A stretch of 60,508 nucleotides of DNA from Streptomyces violaceoruber (GTDB lineage: Bacteria; Actinomycetota; Actinomycetes; Streptomycetales; Streptomycetaceae): contig JODI01000050.1 in the NCBI GenBank assembly GCA_000720805.1, forward strand, positions 1 through 60,508. Direction: 5' to 3'. Below, piece after piece: positions 9,051-17,287 of this stretch. Position 1 is the first letter of the stretch, and each line of letters opens with the position of its first letter. The notes beneath the pieces were generated by a model. The model was not told where the DNA came from, did not search any database, and saw only the letters and a list, made by a program, of their open reading frames with translations. Made by a program: the position numbers and the translations under genes.

Positions 9051-9454
9051 GACGTCCGCGGCTGCGCGGTCAGATGTTCGCCGAGCTGCTCCACGAGCTC
9101 GCTCATGTTGTGGCCGACGAGCCCGGCGTCCGCGTCCTCGGTGGTGACCACGGCGAGGTGCGCGCCCTGCCCGGCCTCGACGATGAACAGGACGCCTCCG
9201 TAGAACTCCGTCATCGCCGACCGCACACCTCCGCTGCCGTCGCCGAACTCGACGGACGCGCCGTGGGACAGCGACTGGATGCCGGCGGCGATCGCGGCGA
9301 GCTGGTCGGCCTGGTCGACGGTGAGTTCCGGCGTACGGCACAGCTTCAGGCCGTCGCGGGACAGCACGAGGGCGTGCCGTGCGCCCGGGGTCCGCTCCAA
9401 CAGGCCCTCGATGAGCCAGGTGAGCTTCTCGTCGGCGGTGGTCGTGCCGGTCAT
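9047..9454 (-). CDS. cvnB: Conservon roadblock/LC7 protein (CvnB-like)
   Basis: A 135-residue roadblock/LC7 domain protein, the MglB-like partner expected to act on the CvnD GTPase. Typical segments are WLIEGLLERTPGARHALVLSRDGL, DQLAAIAAGIQSLS and GGVLFIVEAGQGAHLAVVTTEDADAG. It overlaps cvnA (ATGA, 9451-9454) and cvnC (ATGA, 9047-9050), so all four cvn genes are translated as one coupled unit. Confidence 0.93.
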   Translation of the reverse strand: MTGTTTADEKLTWLIEGLLERTPGARHALVLSRDGLKLCRTPELTVDQADQLAAIAAGIQSLSHGASVEFGDGSGGVRSAMTEFYGGVLFIVEAGQGAHLAVVTTEDADAGLVGHNMSELVEQLGEHLTAQPRTS

Positions 9455-11421
9455 GAGGTGGGTTCGCCTTTCGGGTGCGCGCGCTGGTGGGACGGGGTGA
9501 CGGCGGTCGGTTCGGCCGGTGCGGAGTCGGCGGTCGCTTCGGCCGGTGCGGGTACGGCGGTCGCTTCAGCCGGTGCCGATACGGCGATGACGTCGGCCGG
9601 TTCGGGTACGGCGGTCGTGCCGACCGATACGGGTACGGCGGTCACTTCGCGCGGTTCGGGTACGGCGGTCGCCCCACGCGGTGCACCGGTCCGGTTCGGG
9701 GCTGCCGGGTCCTGGAGATCGGACTGGTCCGGTGCGGAGGACCGTACGGCCTGGCGGAAGCTGTTGAAGCGGGTCGCCCGGGTCTTGGCGTCGTCGGCGG
9801 CGGGCGCGGGCCGCGACTCCGCGGTCCGGGCCGCGCCGAGCCGGCGCTCTGCCTCGGCCAGCGTCAGACCCCGGCGCCGCTTGGGCAGACCCGTGGGCCG
9901 TTCGTCCGCCGCGTGGTCCGCGGACTCGTGGACGGGCAGGGGGTCGGGGTCCGGGGAGTCGTGCGGCGGCAGGGGGCCGGGGTCCGCGCCGGTGGGGGAG
10001 TCCGGCAGGCGTACGGGGTCGGAGCCCGCGCCGGTGGTGGATCCGGCCGGAACGGGGGTCGCACGGGGGCCGGGCTGCTCGGCGGATGTCCGGGCGGATG
10101 TCTCGGCGGGCGGACTCGGCTGCGCGGCGGACGCACTCGACAGTCCGGCCGGCGGCTCGGCGGCGGCCAGGCTGGTGAGGATGTCCTGCGGGATGAGCAT
10201 CAGGACGCCCGTGCCGCCGCGCGCGGACGGCCGGAAGGAGACCCTCAGGCCGTACTTGCGGGCCAGCCGTCCGACCACGGCGAGGCCGAGCCGGGTGCCG
10301 GTGAGGCCGCCGAGCCCGCCGGACTCGCCGGAGACCGCCTCCTCGGCGCGGCGCAGCTGCACCTCGCCCATGACGAGTCCGCTGTCCTCGACGGACACGA
10401 TGACGCCGGCCGGTACCTCCTCCACGTACACGTGGACCTCGGCCGACGGCGGTGAGAAATTGGCGGCGTTGTCGAGGAGTTCGGCGAGCGCGTGCATCAC
10501 GCCCTCGGCGGCGTGACCGGCCACGGCGGCCTCGCTGGCCGAATGGACGCGCACCCGCTGGTAGCCGCTGATGCGGCCCATCGCGCCCCGCAGGATCGAC
10601 TCCATGACGATGGGGCGTGCCCAGCGGCGGCCGGAGCGGGCGCCGGTGAGGACGGCGACGGAGTCGGCGAGCCGGCCCGCCTGCGCGGTGCGGTGGTCAA
10701 GGTGGAGGAGGTCGGCGAGGACCTCCTCGTCGCTGTGCCGTTCCTCCATCGCCCGCAGGTCGGCGAGCATGCCGGTGGCCAGGGCCTGCATCCGGCCGGC
10801 CGCGTTGGCGGTGGCGGAGATCGCGGCGGCGCGCTCGCTGGTGGCGCGGCGGAGCCGGGCCGTGAGCCGGGCGTTCTCGCCTACGAGGCGGTCGCGCTCC
10901 TCGGCGAAGTGGGCGCGCTCCTCGGCGAACGACTCGGTGAGCTGGGCCCTTTCCTCGGCGAACGACTCGGTGAGCTGCGTGCGCTCCTCGGCCAACGACT
11001 CGCTGAGCTGGGCGCGTTCCTTGCCCAAGGACTCGGTGAGCCGGGTGCGTTCCCAGTCGAACTCGGCTGTCAGCCGGGTGCGTTCCCGGGCGAGTTCGCT
11101 GGTCAGGCGGTCGTGGTCGCGGCGGGACTCCTCGGCCAGGCGGGCCCGTTCCTGAAGCAGCCGGCCGGCGTCCAGGGTGACGGCCTCCAGCCGGCGGCGG
11201 GTGAGCCGGGCCGTCTGGACGCCGTGGGCGGCCAGCGCGACGGCCGCGCACAGCAGCAGGGCGGCGACGCTCGCGCCCCAGGCGAGCGGGGTGCGCACCG
11301 ACGAGGGGGCGGCGGCGACCGCGCCGACGACCGCGAGCGCGGACAGGACGGCGGTGAGCAGCAGGACCGGCGCGACGGTGCGGAAGGCAGGGCGGTCGCC
11401 GGGGAGGGTGGGCGCGGTCAT
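9451..11421 (-). CDS. cvnA: Conservon histidine-kinase-like membrane protein (CvnA-like)
   Basis: A 656-residue sensor. Two membrane segments lie at about 17-37 and 47-67. A long cytoplasmic coiled coil contains six exact-length 11-residue repeats (108-173, consensus ESxAEERxQLT). Next come an H-box-like segment with His243 (LDHRTAQAGRLAD) and a GHKL ATPase domain with ALAELLDNAANFSPP, VEDSGLVMG and GLGLAVVGRLARKYG. The last 200 residues are Pro/Ala/Glu-rich and probably disordered. CvnA proteins resemble kinases but lack an obvious cognate response regulator; signalling probably runs through CvnB-D. ATG 11421 has GAGG upstream. It is first in the operon; TATAGT on the minus strand near 11567-11562 is a possible -10 element. 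Confidence 0.9.
   Translation of the reverse strand: MTAPTLPGDRPAFRTVAPVLLLTAVLSALAVVGAVAAAPSSVRTPLAWGASVAALLLCAAVALAAHGVQTARLTRRRLEAVTLDAGRLLQERARLAEESRRDHDRLTSELARERTRLTAEFDWERTRLTESLGKERAQLSESLAEERTQLTESFAEERAQLTESFAEERAHFAEERDRLVGENARLTARLRRATSERAAAISATANAAGRMQALATGMLADLRAMEERHSDEEVLADLLHLDHRTAQAGRLADSVAVLTGARSGRRWARPIVMESILRGAMGRISGYQRVRVHSASEAAVAGHAAEGVMHALAELLDNAANFSPPSAEVHVYVEEVPAGVIVSVEDSGLVMGEVQLRRAEEAVSGESGGLGGLTGTRLGLAVVGRLARKYGLRVSFRPSARGGTGVLMLIPQDILTSLAAAEPPAGLSSASAAQPSPPAETSARTSAEQPGPRATPVPAGSTTGAGSDPVRLPDSPTGADPGPLPPHDSPDPDPLPVHESADHAADERPTGLPKRRRGLTLAEAERRLGAARTAESRPAPAADDAKTRATRFNSFRQAVRSSAPDQSDLQDPAAPNRTGAPRGATAVPEPREVTAVPVSVGTTAVPEPADVIAVSAPAEATAVPAPAEATADSAPAEPTAVTPSHQRAHPKGEPTS
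10903..11100 (-). repeat. 33-bp tandem repeats encoding a hendecad coiled coil
   Basis: Six consecutive 33-bp units inside cvnA encode 11-residue repeats from SELARERTRLT to ESFAEERAHFA. Three central copies are almost identical at DNA level (each containing CTCGGCGAACGACTCGG or close variants on the plus strand), which suggests recent expansion. Eleven-residue periodicity is typical of right-handed or nearly straight coiled-coil rods. Confidence 0.9.
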
Positions 11422-11646
11422 GAAGGGATCCTCGGTCGGGTCCTCGGGCGGTCGCCGTCGTGTCGCGGGCGGCCCTCGGTCGGGTCCTTGGCGTGCGGCT
11501 GGGTGGTTTCGGGCAGGCGAGTACCGACACTCTGTGTTCGGTGCGTTGAACTGGCGGTCACTATATGAGACTTCCTGACTGAATTGGGAAGGCCCTGGTT
11601 CCGTATTTGCAAAGTGGCCCCGGCCTGTGCGCGGAACGGCATCCCG

Positions 11647-11693
11647 CCTGTGGACAACCGGCTCCGTGGACCAGGGACCTGTGGACAACCGGC
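11647..11693. repeat. 16-bp direct repeat upstream of the oxidoreductase
   Basis: CCTGTGGACAACCGGC occurs at 11647-11662 and identically at 11678-11693, three helical turns (31 bp) apart, in the promoter region between cvnA and the FAD/Fe-S protein. It may be a regulator binding site or a simple duplication. Confidence 0.75.
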
Positions 11694-11711
11694 CTCGTCG
11701 TCGGTGGTCGG

Positions 11712-11728
11712 ATGCACCCTGGGTGCAT
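11712..11728. promoter_or_regulatory. Perfect 17-bp palindrome over the oxidoreductase start
   Basis: ATGCACCC (11712-11719), a single T, and GGGTGCAT (11721-11728) form a perfect palindrome that ends inside the ATG start. The position suggests an operator that would block both transcription and initiation, as GntR-type regulators often do for lactate or glycolate oxidation genes. The regulator is not identified in the window. Confidence 0.6.
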
Positions 11729-14630
11729 GACGGATCTCGAGGCAGAGCTGCGCAGGGCCGTCCGGGGTGAGGTCGGGTTCGACGTCACGTCCCGGGCGCT
11801 GGTCACCATGGACGCGTCGAACTACCGGCGGGTGCCGCTCGGGGTGGTCGCTCCGCGGGACGCGGACGACGTGGCGGCCGTGCTGGAGGTGTGCCGGGAA
11901 CGCGGGGTGCCGGTCGTGCCGCGCGGCGGGGGCACGTCGATCGCCGGGCAGGCCACCGGCACGGGCGTCGTCCTGGACTTCACCCGGCACATGAACCGCC
12001 TGCTGTCCCTCGACCCGGAGGCGGGCACCGCGGTCGTGCAGCCGGGCCTGGTCCTCGACCGTCTCCAGCGGGCCGCCGCCCCGCACGGCCTGCGCTTCGG
12101 CCCCGACCCCTCGACCCGCAGCCGCTGCACGCTCGGCGGAATGATCGGCAACAACTCGTGCGGCTCGCACTCGGTGGCGTGGGGGACGACCGCGGACAGC
12201 GTGCGGGAGCTGTCGGTGGTCACCGCGCGCGGTGCGCGGCTGCGGCTCGGGCAGGGATGGCAGGGCGCTCCCGAGGGCCTCAGGGCCCTGGTGGAGAGCG
12301 AGTTGACGAGGCTGCGCACCGGTTTCCCCGAGCTGCCCCGCCGTATCTCCGGATACGCGCTGGACGCCCTGCTGCCCGAGAAGGGCGCCGACGTCGCCCG
12401 CGCCTTCTGCGGATCGGAGGGCACCCTGGGCGTCCTCACCGAGGCGGTCGTACGACTGGTCCGGGCGCCCCGCGCGCGGGCGCTCGCCGTGCTGGCGTAC
12501 GCCGACGAGAGCGCGGCGGCGGAAGCGGCGGCGGGCCTGCTGCCGCACGACCCTCTCACCGTGGAGGGCATGGCCGCCGACCTCGTGCCCTCCACGGCCG
12601 ACCTGCCCCGCGGCGGCGCCTGGCTGTTCGTGGAGACCGGCGGCGACACGGAGGCGGAGGCACGCGCGCGGGCGGAGACGATCGTGCGGGCGGCGGACGT
12701 CCTCGACGCGCTGGTGGTGACCGACCCGGCCGGACAGCGGGCCCTGTGGCGCATCCGGGAGGACGCGAGCGGTACGGCGACCAGGATCCCCGGGGGCACC
12801 TCCCAGCCCCCTGGGGCTGGGGGAGGCTCCGAGGCCTGGCCCGGCTGGGAGGACTGCGCGGTCCCACCGGCCCGACTGGGCGCCTACCTGCGCGACTTCC
12901 GGGACCTGATGACCGCACACGACCTGCGCGGCACACCGTACGGCCACTTCGGGGACGGCTGCATCCACGTCCGCATCGACTTCGACCTGCTGAGCGAGCC
13001 GGGCGTGGCCCGCTTCCGCCGCTTCTCCGAGGACCTCGCCGACCTGGTGGTCGCACACGGCGGTTCGCTGTCCGGGGAGCACGGCGACGGACAGGCGCGG
13101 GCCGAGCTGCTGCCGAGGATGTACGGCGCCGAGACGGTGGCGCTGTTCGAGCGGGCGAAGGCGATCTGGGACCCCGACGACCTGCTCAACCCCGGCATGC
13201 TGGTCCGCCCGGCACCCCTCGACGCCAACCTCCGGTTCTCCGTCCTCCCGCGCGAACCGGTGGACGTGGCCTTCGGCTACCCCACCGACGGCGGCGACTT
13301 CTCGGCCGCGGTCCGCCGCTGTGTGGGGGTCGCGAAATGCCGTACGACATCCGTGTCCGGGTCGTCCGTCATGTGCCCGTCCTTCCGCGCGACCGGCGAG
13401 GAGCAGCACTCCACGCGCGGGCGGGCCCGGCTGCTGCACGAGATGCTCGCGGGTGAGCTGGTGACGGACGGCTGGCGCTCGGAGGAGGTCCGGGACGCCC
13501 TCGACCTGTGCCTGTCCTGCAAGGGCTGCCGCTCCGACTGCCCGGTCGAGGTCGACATGGCCACGTACAAGGCGGAGTTCCTCCACCACCACTACAAGGG
13601 GCGCCGCCGCCCGGCCGCCCACTACAGCATGGGGTGGCTGCCGGTGTGGCTGCGGTGGGTGTCCCGGATGCGGGCCGGGGCGGTGGTCAACGCACTGGCG
13701 GCGGTGGGCCCGTCGGCCGCGGTGGCGAAGCGGCTGGGCGGGATCGCGGCGGAGCGGCGGATCCCCCGGGTGGCGAGGGAGACGTTCAGCCGGTGGTGGC
13801 GCAGGCGGGCGCCCGCCGGGGCCTCCCGGAACTCGGGAGCGCTGGTGGTGCTGTGGCCGGACACCTTCACCGAGCACCTCTCTCCGTCCGTGGGCCGGGC
13901 CGCCGTACGGGTACTGGAGGCGGCGGGCCTGCGAGTGGCGCTGCCGCCGACGCTACGACTGCGGGGGCGGCGAAAGGTGGGCGACGGCAGGTCGGCCCTC
14001 CTCAACCCCTTCGTGCCGGTGCGCGGCCGCGTCTGCTGCGGCCTGACGTACGTCTCCACCGGCCAGCTCGACCGCGCCCGCGCGGTGCTGCGCCGCACCC
14101 TCGACCTCATGGCCCCGGTGCTGGAGACCGACGCCCCGGTCGTCGTCCTGGAGCCCAGTTGCGCCGCCGCCCTGCGCACGGACCTGCCGGAACTGCTGCA
14201 CGACGACCCGCGCGCCGCCCGCCTGGCCGCGAGGGTCCTCACCTTCGCCGAGACGCTGGAACGCCACGCCCCCGACTGGAGCCCGCCCCGCGTCGACCGC
14301 CCGGTCACCGGTCAGACCCACTGCCACCAGCACGCCGTCCTCGGCGACGCCCCCGACCGCCGACTGCGCGCCGCCGCGGGCCTGACCGGCGAACTCAGCG
14401 GCGGCTGCTGCGGCCTGGCGGGCAACTTCGGCTTCGAGAAAGGTCACTTCGAGGTGTCGAGCACCTGCGCGGAGGACCAGCTCCTCCCGGCGGTGCGTCA
14501 AGCGCCGGAAACAGCGGTCGTCCTGGCGGACGGCTTCTCCTGCCGGACACAACTGGAGCAGCTGGCGGGAGTGAGCGGACGACACCTCGCGGAGGTGCTG
14601 GCGGAGGCGGTGGAGGGCGAGAGGACGTGA
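11727..14630 (+). CDS. FAD-binding and Fe-S oxidoreductase (D-lactate dehydrogenase/glycolate oxidase-like)
   Basis: A 967-residue fusion equivalent to GlcD plus GlcF. The N-terminal PCMH-type FAD domain has GGGTSIAGQ (68-76) and GGMIGNNSCGSHS (137-149). The C-terminal part has two [4Fe-4S] regions, CVGVAKC...MCPSF and the canonical CLSCKGCRSDCP, then two CCG-type segments (GRVCCGL and GGCCGLAGNFGFE). Such proteins oxidise D-2-hydroxy acids such as D-lactate or glycolate and pass electrons to quinones at the membrane. ATG 11727 begins MTDLEAEL; an in-frame ATG at 11712 is also possible and both lie in the palindrome. An in-frame palindromic repeat adds about a dozen Pro/Gly-rich residues near position 360. 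The exact substrate is unknown. Confidence 0.88.
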   Translation: MTDLEAELRRAVRGEVGFDVTSRALVTMDASNYRRVPLGVVAPRDADDVAAVLEVCRERGVPVVPRGGGTSIAGQATGTGVVLDFTRHMNRLLSLDPEAGTAVVQPGLVLDRLQRAAAPHGLRFGPDPSTRSRCTLGGMIGNNSCGSHSVAWGTTADSVRELSVVTARGARLRLGQGWQGAPEGLRALVESELTRLRTGFPELPRRISGYALDALLPEKGADVARAFCGSEGTLGVLTEAVVRLVRAPRARALAVLAYADESAAAEAAAGLLPHDPLTVEGMAADLVPSTADLPRGGAWLFVETGGDTEAEARARAETIVRAADVLDALVVTDPAGQRALWRIREDASGTATRIPGGTSQPPGAGGGSEAWPGWEDCAVPPARLGAYLRDFRDLMTAHDLRGTPYGHFGDGCIHVRIDFDLLSEPGVARFRRFSEDLADLVVAHGGSLSGEHGDGQARAELLPRMYGAETVALFERAKAIWDPDDLLNPGMLVRPAPLDANLRFSVLPREPVDVAFGYPTDGGDFSAAVRRCVGVAKCRTTSVSGSSVMCPSFRATGEEQHSTRGRARLLHEMLAGELVTDGWRSEEVRDALDLCLSCKGCRSDCPVEVDMATYKAEFLHHHYKGRRRPAAHYSMGWLPVWLRWVSRMRAGAVVNALAAVGPSAAVAKRLGGIAAERRIPRVARETFSRWWRRRAPAGASRNSGALVVLWPDTFTEHLSPSVGRAAVRVLEAAGLRVALPPTLRLRGRRKVGDGRSALLNPFVPVRGRVCCGLTYVSTGQLDRARAVLRRTLDLMAPVLETDAPVVVLEPSCAAALRTDLPELLHDDPRAARLAARVLTFAETLERHAPDWSPPRVDRPVTGQTHCHQHAVLGDAPDRRLRAAAGLTGELSGGCCGLAGNFGFEKGHFEVSSTCAEDQLLPAVRQAPETAVVLADGFSCRTQLEQLAGVSGRHLAEVLAEAVEGERT
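12792..12830. repeat. REP-like palindromic element inside a coding sequence
   Basis: CCTCCCAGCCCC and GGGGCTGGGGGAGG form an imperfect inverted repeat preceded by GGGGGCA. The sequence looks like the dispersed Streptomyces hairpin element normally found between genes. Here it lies in frame in the FAD/Fe-S gene and encodes GGTSQPPGAGGGSEAW, a low-complexity insertion between otherwise conserved segments. Confidence 0.65.
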
Positions 14631-14821
14631 CGGGTGAACCGGACGGCGAGGGGACGTGGCGGACGTCCCCGCGGCGGTCGGCCGGCTCGGGGCGCAGGGC
14701 CCCCGCAAGGGCGTCGCAGAGTGGGCCGACCGCCACCTCCACGCCCGGCGTCCGGCGGCCGGAAGACCATGCGGAGGCCGACGCGCTGAAGGCGTTCGGA
14801 CTCCGGGACGGCCCTCCCTGA
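14627..14821 (+). CDS. Possible small ORF, doubtful
   Basis: A GTG overlapping the preceding stop (GTGA) opens a 64-codon frame whose product is Arg/Ser/Pro-rich without recognisable features until ADALKAFGLRDGPP. The region to 14864 has no other plausible gene. It may be untranslated leader for femX or a decayed gene. I list it only because of the coupled start. Confidence 0.2.
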   Translation: MTGEPDGEGTWRTSPRRSAGSGRRAPARASQSGPTATSTPGVRRPEDHAEADALKAFGLRDGPP

Positions 14822-14864
14822 CCTCCTAGGGTGGCGGAAAACCCCACGTCGAGGAGCCTGCGCC

Positions 14865-15986
14865 ATGCCTCTCCGCCTCCGGACCATCACGCGCGACGAG
14901 CACCTCGGGTTCGTCGCGTCCCGCCCCTCCGCCAGCCCTATGCAGGTCCCCTCGTGGGGTGCGGTGAAGCCGGACTGGCGGGCGGAGAGCCTGGGTTGGT
15001 TCGACGAGGAGGGGCGTCTCGTGGGGGCGGGACTGGCGCTGTCGAGGCCGGTGCCGAAGCTGCGGAGATACCTGGCGTACCTGCCCGAGGGCCCCTTGAT
15101 CGACTGGGACGCGGCCGACCTCGACGGCTGGCTTAAGCCGATGGTCGCCCACCTCGAACGGCAGGGCGCCTTCTCGGTCAGGATGGGACCGCCGGTCGTC
15201 GTACGCCGCTGGAGCGCCGACGCCGTGAAGGCGGCGATCGCCGATCCGGGCGCCCGCCGTCTGAGTGACGTCGAGGCCACCTCGTCCGAACCGCGCGCCC
15301 TCGACCTCGCCGAACGCCTGCGCCGGGCCGGCTGGCGGCGGTCCGCACCCGGCGGCGAGGCCGGCTTCGCCGCCGGTCAGCCCCGGTACGTCTGCCAGGT
15401 GCCGTTCGCCGGACGGTCGCTGGAGGACATCCAGGGCGGCCTCAACCAGCAGTGGCGGCGCAACATCAAGAAGGCGGAGAAGGCCGGCGTGAAGGTCGTC
15501 CGCGGCGGATACGACGACCTCCCCGCCTTCTACGAGCTGTACGCCGAGACCGCCGAACGCGACCGCTTCCTGCCGCGCCCCCTGCCCTACTTCCAGCGCA
15601 TGTGGACCGCGCTCACCGCCGAGCACCCCGACCGCATGCGGCTCTACCTCGCCCACCACGACGGTGACGTCCTCGCCGCGGCCACCATGCTCACCGTCGG
15701 CGACCACGTCTGGTACTCCTACGGTGCCTCAGCCGCCCGCAAGCGCGAGGTCCAGCCCAGCAACGCCCTGCAGTGGCGCATGATGACCGACGCCCATGAA
15801 CTCGGCGCCGCCGTCTACGACTTCCGGGGCATCACCGACACCCTTCAGGAGTCCGACCCACTGCTCGGCCTGCTCCGTTTCAAGACGGGCGCGGGCGGCG
15901 AGGCCGTCGAGTACGCCGGGGAGTGGGACTTCCCGCTCAACCGGCTGCTGCACAAGGCTCTGCAGCTGTACATGGCCCGACGCTGA
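14865..15986 (+). CDS. femX: FemX-like peptidoglycan bridge aminoacyltransferase
   Basis: A 373-residue Fem/Lif transferase with two GNAT-like halves. Streptomyces FemX adds the first glycine from Gly-tRNA to the L,L-diaminopimelate residue of lipid II. Recognisable blocks are MQVPSWGAVKPDW near the N-terminus, LNQQWRRNIKKAEKAGVKV at the start of the second half, and VWYSYGASAARKREVQPSNALQWRMM plus GLLRFKTGAGGEAVEYAGEWDFPLN near the C-terminus. GAGGAG lies eight bases before the ATG. The protein is cytoplasmic and acts at the membrane on lipid-linked precursors. It is a single-gene unit followed directly by a minisatellite. Confidence 0.9.
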   Translation: MPLRLRTITRDEHLGFVASRPSASPMQVPSWGAVKPDWRAESLGWFDEEGRLVGAGLALSRPVPKLRRYLAYLPEGPLIDWDAADLDGWLKPMVAHLERQGAFSVRMGPPVVVRRWSADAVKAAIADPGARRLSDVEATSSEPRALDLAERLRRAGWRRSAPGGEAGFAAGQPRYVCQVPFAGRSLEDIQGGLNQQWRRNIKKAEKAGVKVVRGGYDDLPAFYELYAETAERDRFLPRPLPYFQRMWTALTAEHPDRMRLYLAHHDGDVLAAATMLTVGDHVWYSYGASAARKREVQPSNALQWRMMTDAHELGAAVYDFRGITDTLQESDPLLGLLRFKTGAGGEAVEYAGEWDFPLNRLLHKALQLYMARR

Positions 15987-15987
15987 A

Positions 15988-16068
15988 ACCGGCCGCACCG
16001 GCCGCACCGGCCGCACCGGCCGCACCGGCCGCACCGGCCGCACCGGCCGCACCGGCCGCACCGGCGGC
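15988..16068. repeat. 9-bp minisatellite after femX
   Basis: Eight perfect copies of ACCGGCCGC (15988-16059) and one variant copy (ACCGGCGGC) begin two bases after the femX stop. Readthrough would encode a Pro-Ala-Ala repeat. The unit is self-complementary in part (CGGCCG), so the transcript could fold. Copy number is likely to vary between strains. Confidence 0.95.
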
Positions 16069-16251
16069 GCTACCCCCCTCGGAAGCGGACTTCAGGACAG
16101 TGGCCAAAAAGGTTCACACACCTGACGTAGTCCATTACCATGGACTCCGCCGTACAGTGCGATGAACGAACTCTCGAGGCGCCAACCCTTGAGATGCCAG
16201 CCTTCAAGTCGCCAATCCCAGCGTCCATCCCGAGCCGTCCCGGAAGGCCCC

Positions 16252-17196
16252 GTGAGCACCCCCTCCACCCCGACCCCGGTCACCCCCGCGCCGGCCCGCG
16301 CCTCCACCCCGGTCGGTGCGCCGCCCCGGCGCGGCTCCCTCGGCCCGGTGGGTCTGGTGCTCGCCGGAGGGATCTCGGTGCAGTTCGGCGGGGCCCTCGC
16401 GGTGACCCTGATGCCGAGGGCCGGCGCGCTCGGCGTGGTCTCGCTGCGGCTGCTGGCCGCGGCCGTCGTCCTCCTCGTGGTCTGCCGCCCCCGGCTGCGC
16501 GGCCACTCCCGTACGGACTGGGGCACGGTCGTCGCCTTCGGCCTCACCATGGCCGCCATGAACGGCCTCTTCTACCAGGCCGTCGACCGCATCCCCCTCG
16601 GCCCCGCCGTCACCCTGGAGGTGCTCGGCCCCCTCGCGCTCTCGGTCCTCGCCTCCCGGCGCGCGATCAACGTGCTGTGGGCCTCGCTCGCCCTGGCCGG
16701 CGTGTTCCTCCTGGGCGGCGGAGGCTTCTCCAGTCTCGACCCGGCCGGCGTGGCCTTCGCCCTGGGCGCGGGCGCGATGTGGGCGACGTACATCGTCTTC
16801 AGCGCGCGTACGGGCCGCCGCTTCCCGCAGGCCGACGGGCTCGCGCTCGCCATGGCGGTCGCGGCGCTGGTGTTCCTGCCGCTCGGCATCGCCGGGTCGG
16901 GCGCGAAGCTCCTCGACCCGACGGTGATCGCCCTGGGCTCGGCGGTCGCCCTGCTCTCCTCCGTTCTCCCCTACACCCTCGAACTCCTCGCCCTGCGCCG
17001 CCTGCCCGCCTCCACCTTCGCGATCCTGATGAGCCTGGAACCGGCCGTCGCCGCGACGGCTGGCTTCCTCATCCTGAACCAGGCCCTCACCGTCACCGAG
17101 GCCGCCGCGATCGCCCTGGTCGTCGTCGCGAGCATGGGCGCGGTACGGACACGGGTCGTGCGGGGGAAGGCGAGGGAGCCGGGCGTCGTTTCCTGA
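16252..17196 (+). CDS. EamA/DMT-family exporter
   Basis: A 314-residue integral membrane protein with about ten hydrophobic segments in two EamA repeats. The second half starts near GVAFALGAGAMWATYIVFSARTG. RhtA/YdcZ-like members export amino acids or other small metabolites; the substrate cannot be predicted. I chose GTG 16252 because GGAAGG precedes it. An in-frame ATG at 16162 would add 30 basic, non-membrane residues and has no clear ribosome site, though TACAGT at about 16150 could be a -10 element close to it. The gene is convergent with the MMPL gene. Confidence 0.85.
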   Translation: MSTPSTPTPVTPAPARASTPVGAPPRRGSLGPVGLVLAGGISVQFGGALAVTLMPRAGALGVVSLRLLAAAVVLLVVCRPRLRGHSRTDWGTVVAFGLTMAAMNGLFYQAVDRIPLGPAVTLEVLGPLALSVLASRRAINVLWASLALAGVFLLGGGGFSSLDPAGVAFALGAGAMWATYIVFSARTGRRFPQADGLALAMAVAALVFLPLGIAGSGAKLLDPTVIALGSAVALLSSVLPYTLELLALRRLPASTFAILMSLEPAVAATAGFLILNQALTVTEAAAIALVVVASMGAVRTRVVRGKAREPGVVS

Positions 17197-17246
17197 CGGC
17201 TCTCGCGACACAGTGACGACCTCGCGCGCACGGCCGCGTCACCCGC

Positions 17247-17287
17247 GCGTGGGGATCGCACGTACAGCGCGTGGTGATCACACGTAC
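17247..17287. repeat. Two 19-bp direct repeats between convergent genes
   Basis: GCGTGGGGATCGCACGTAC (17247-17265) recurs as GCGTGGTGATCACACGTAC (17269-17287) with two differences and a 22-bp period. The second copy overlaps the MMPL stop codon. The role is unknown. No clear terminator hairpin is visible in 17197-17277. Confidence 0.7.

Noticed and set aside
11418..13877. An 819-codon minus-strand frame opposite the FAD/Fe-S oxidoreductase
   Set aside because: It is entirely a mirror of the conserved plus-strand gene and of the cvnA leader, with no ribosome site or family motif.
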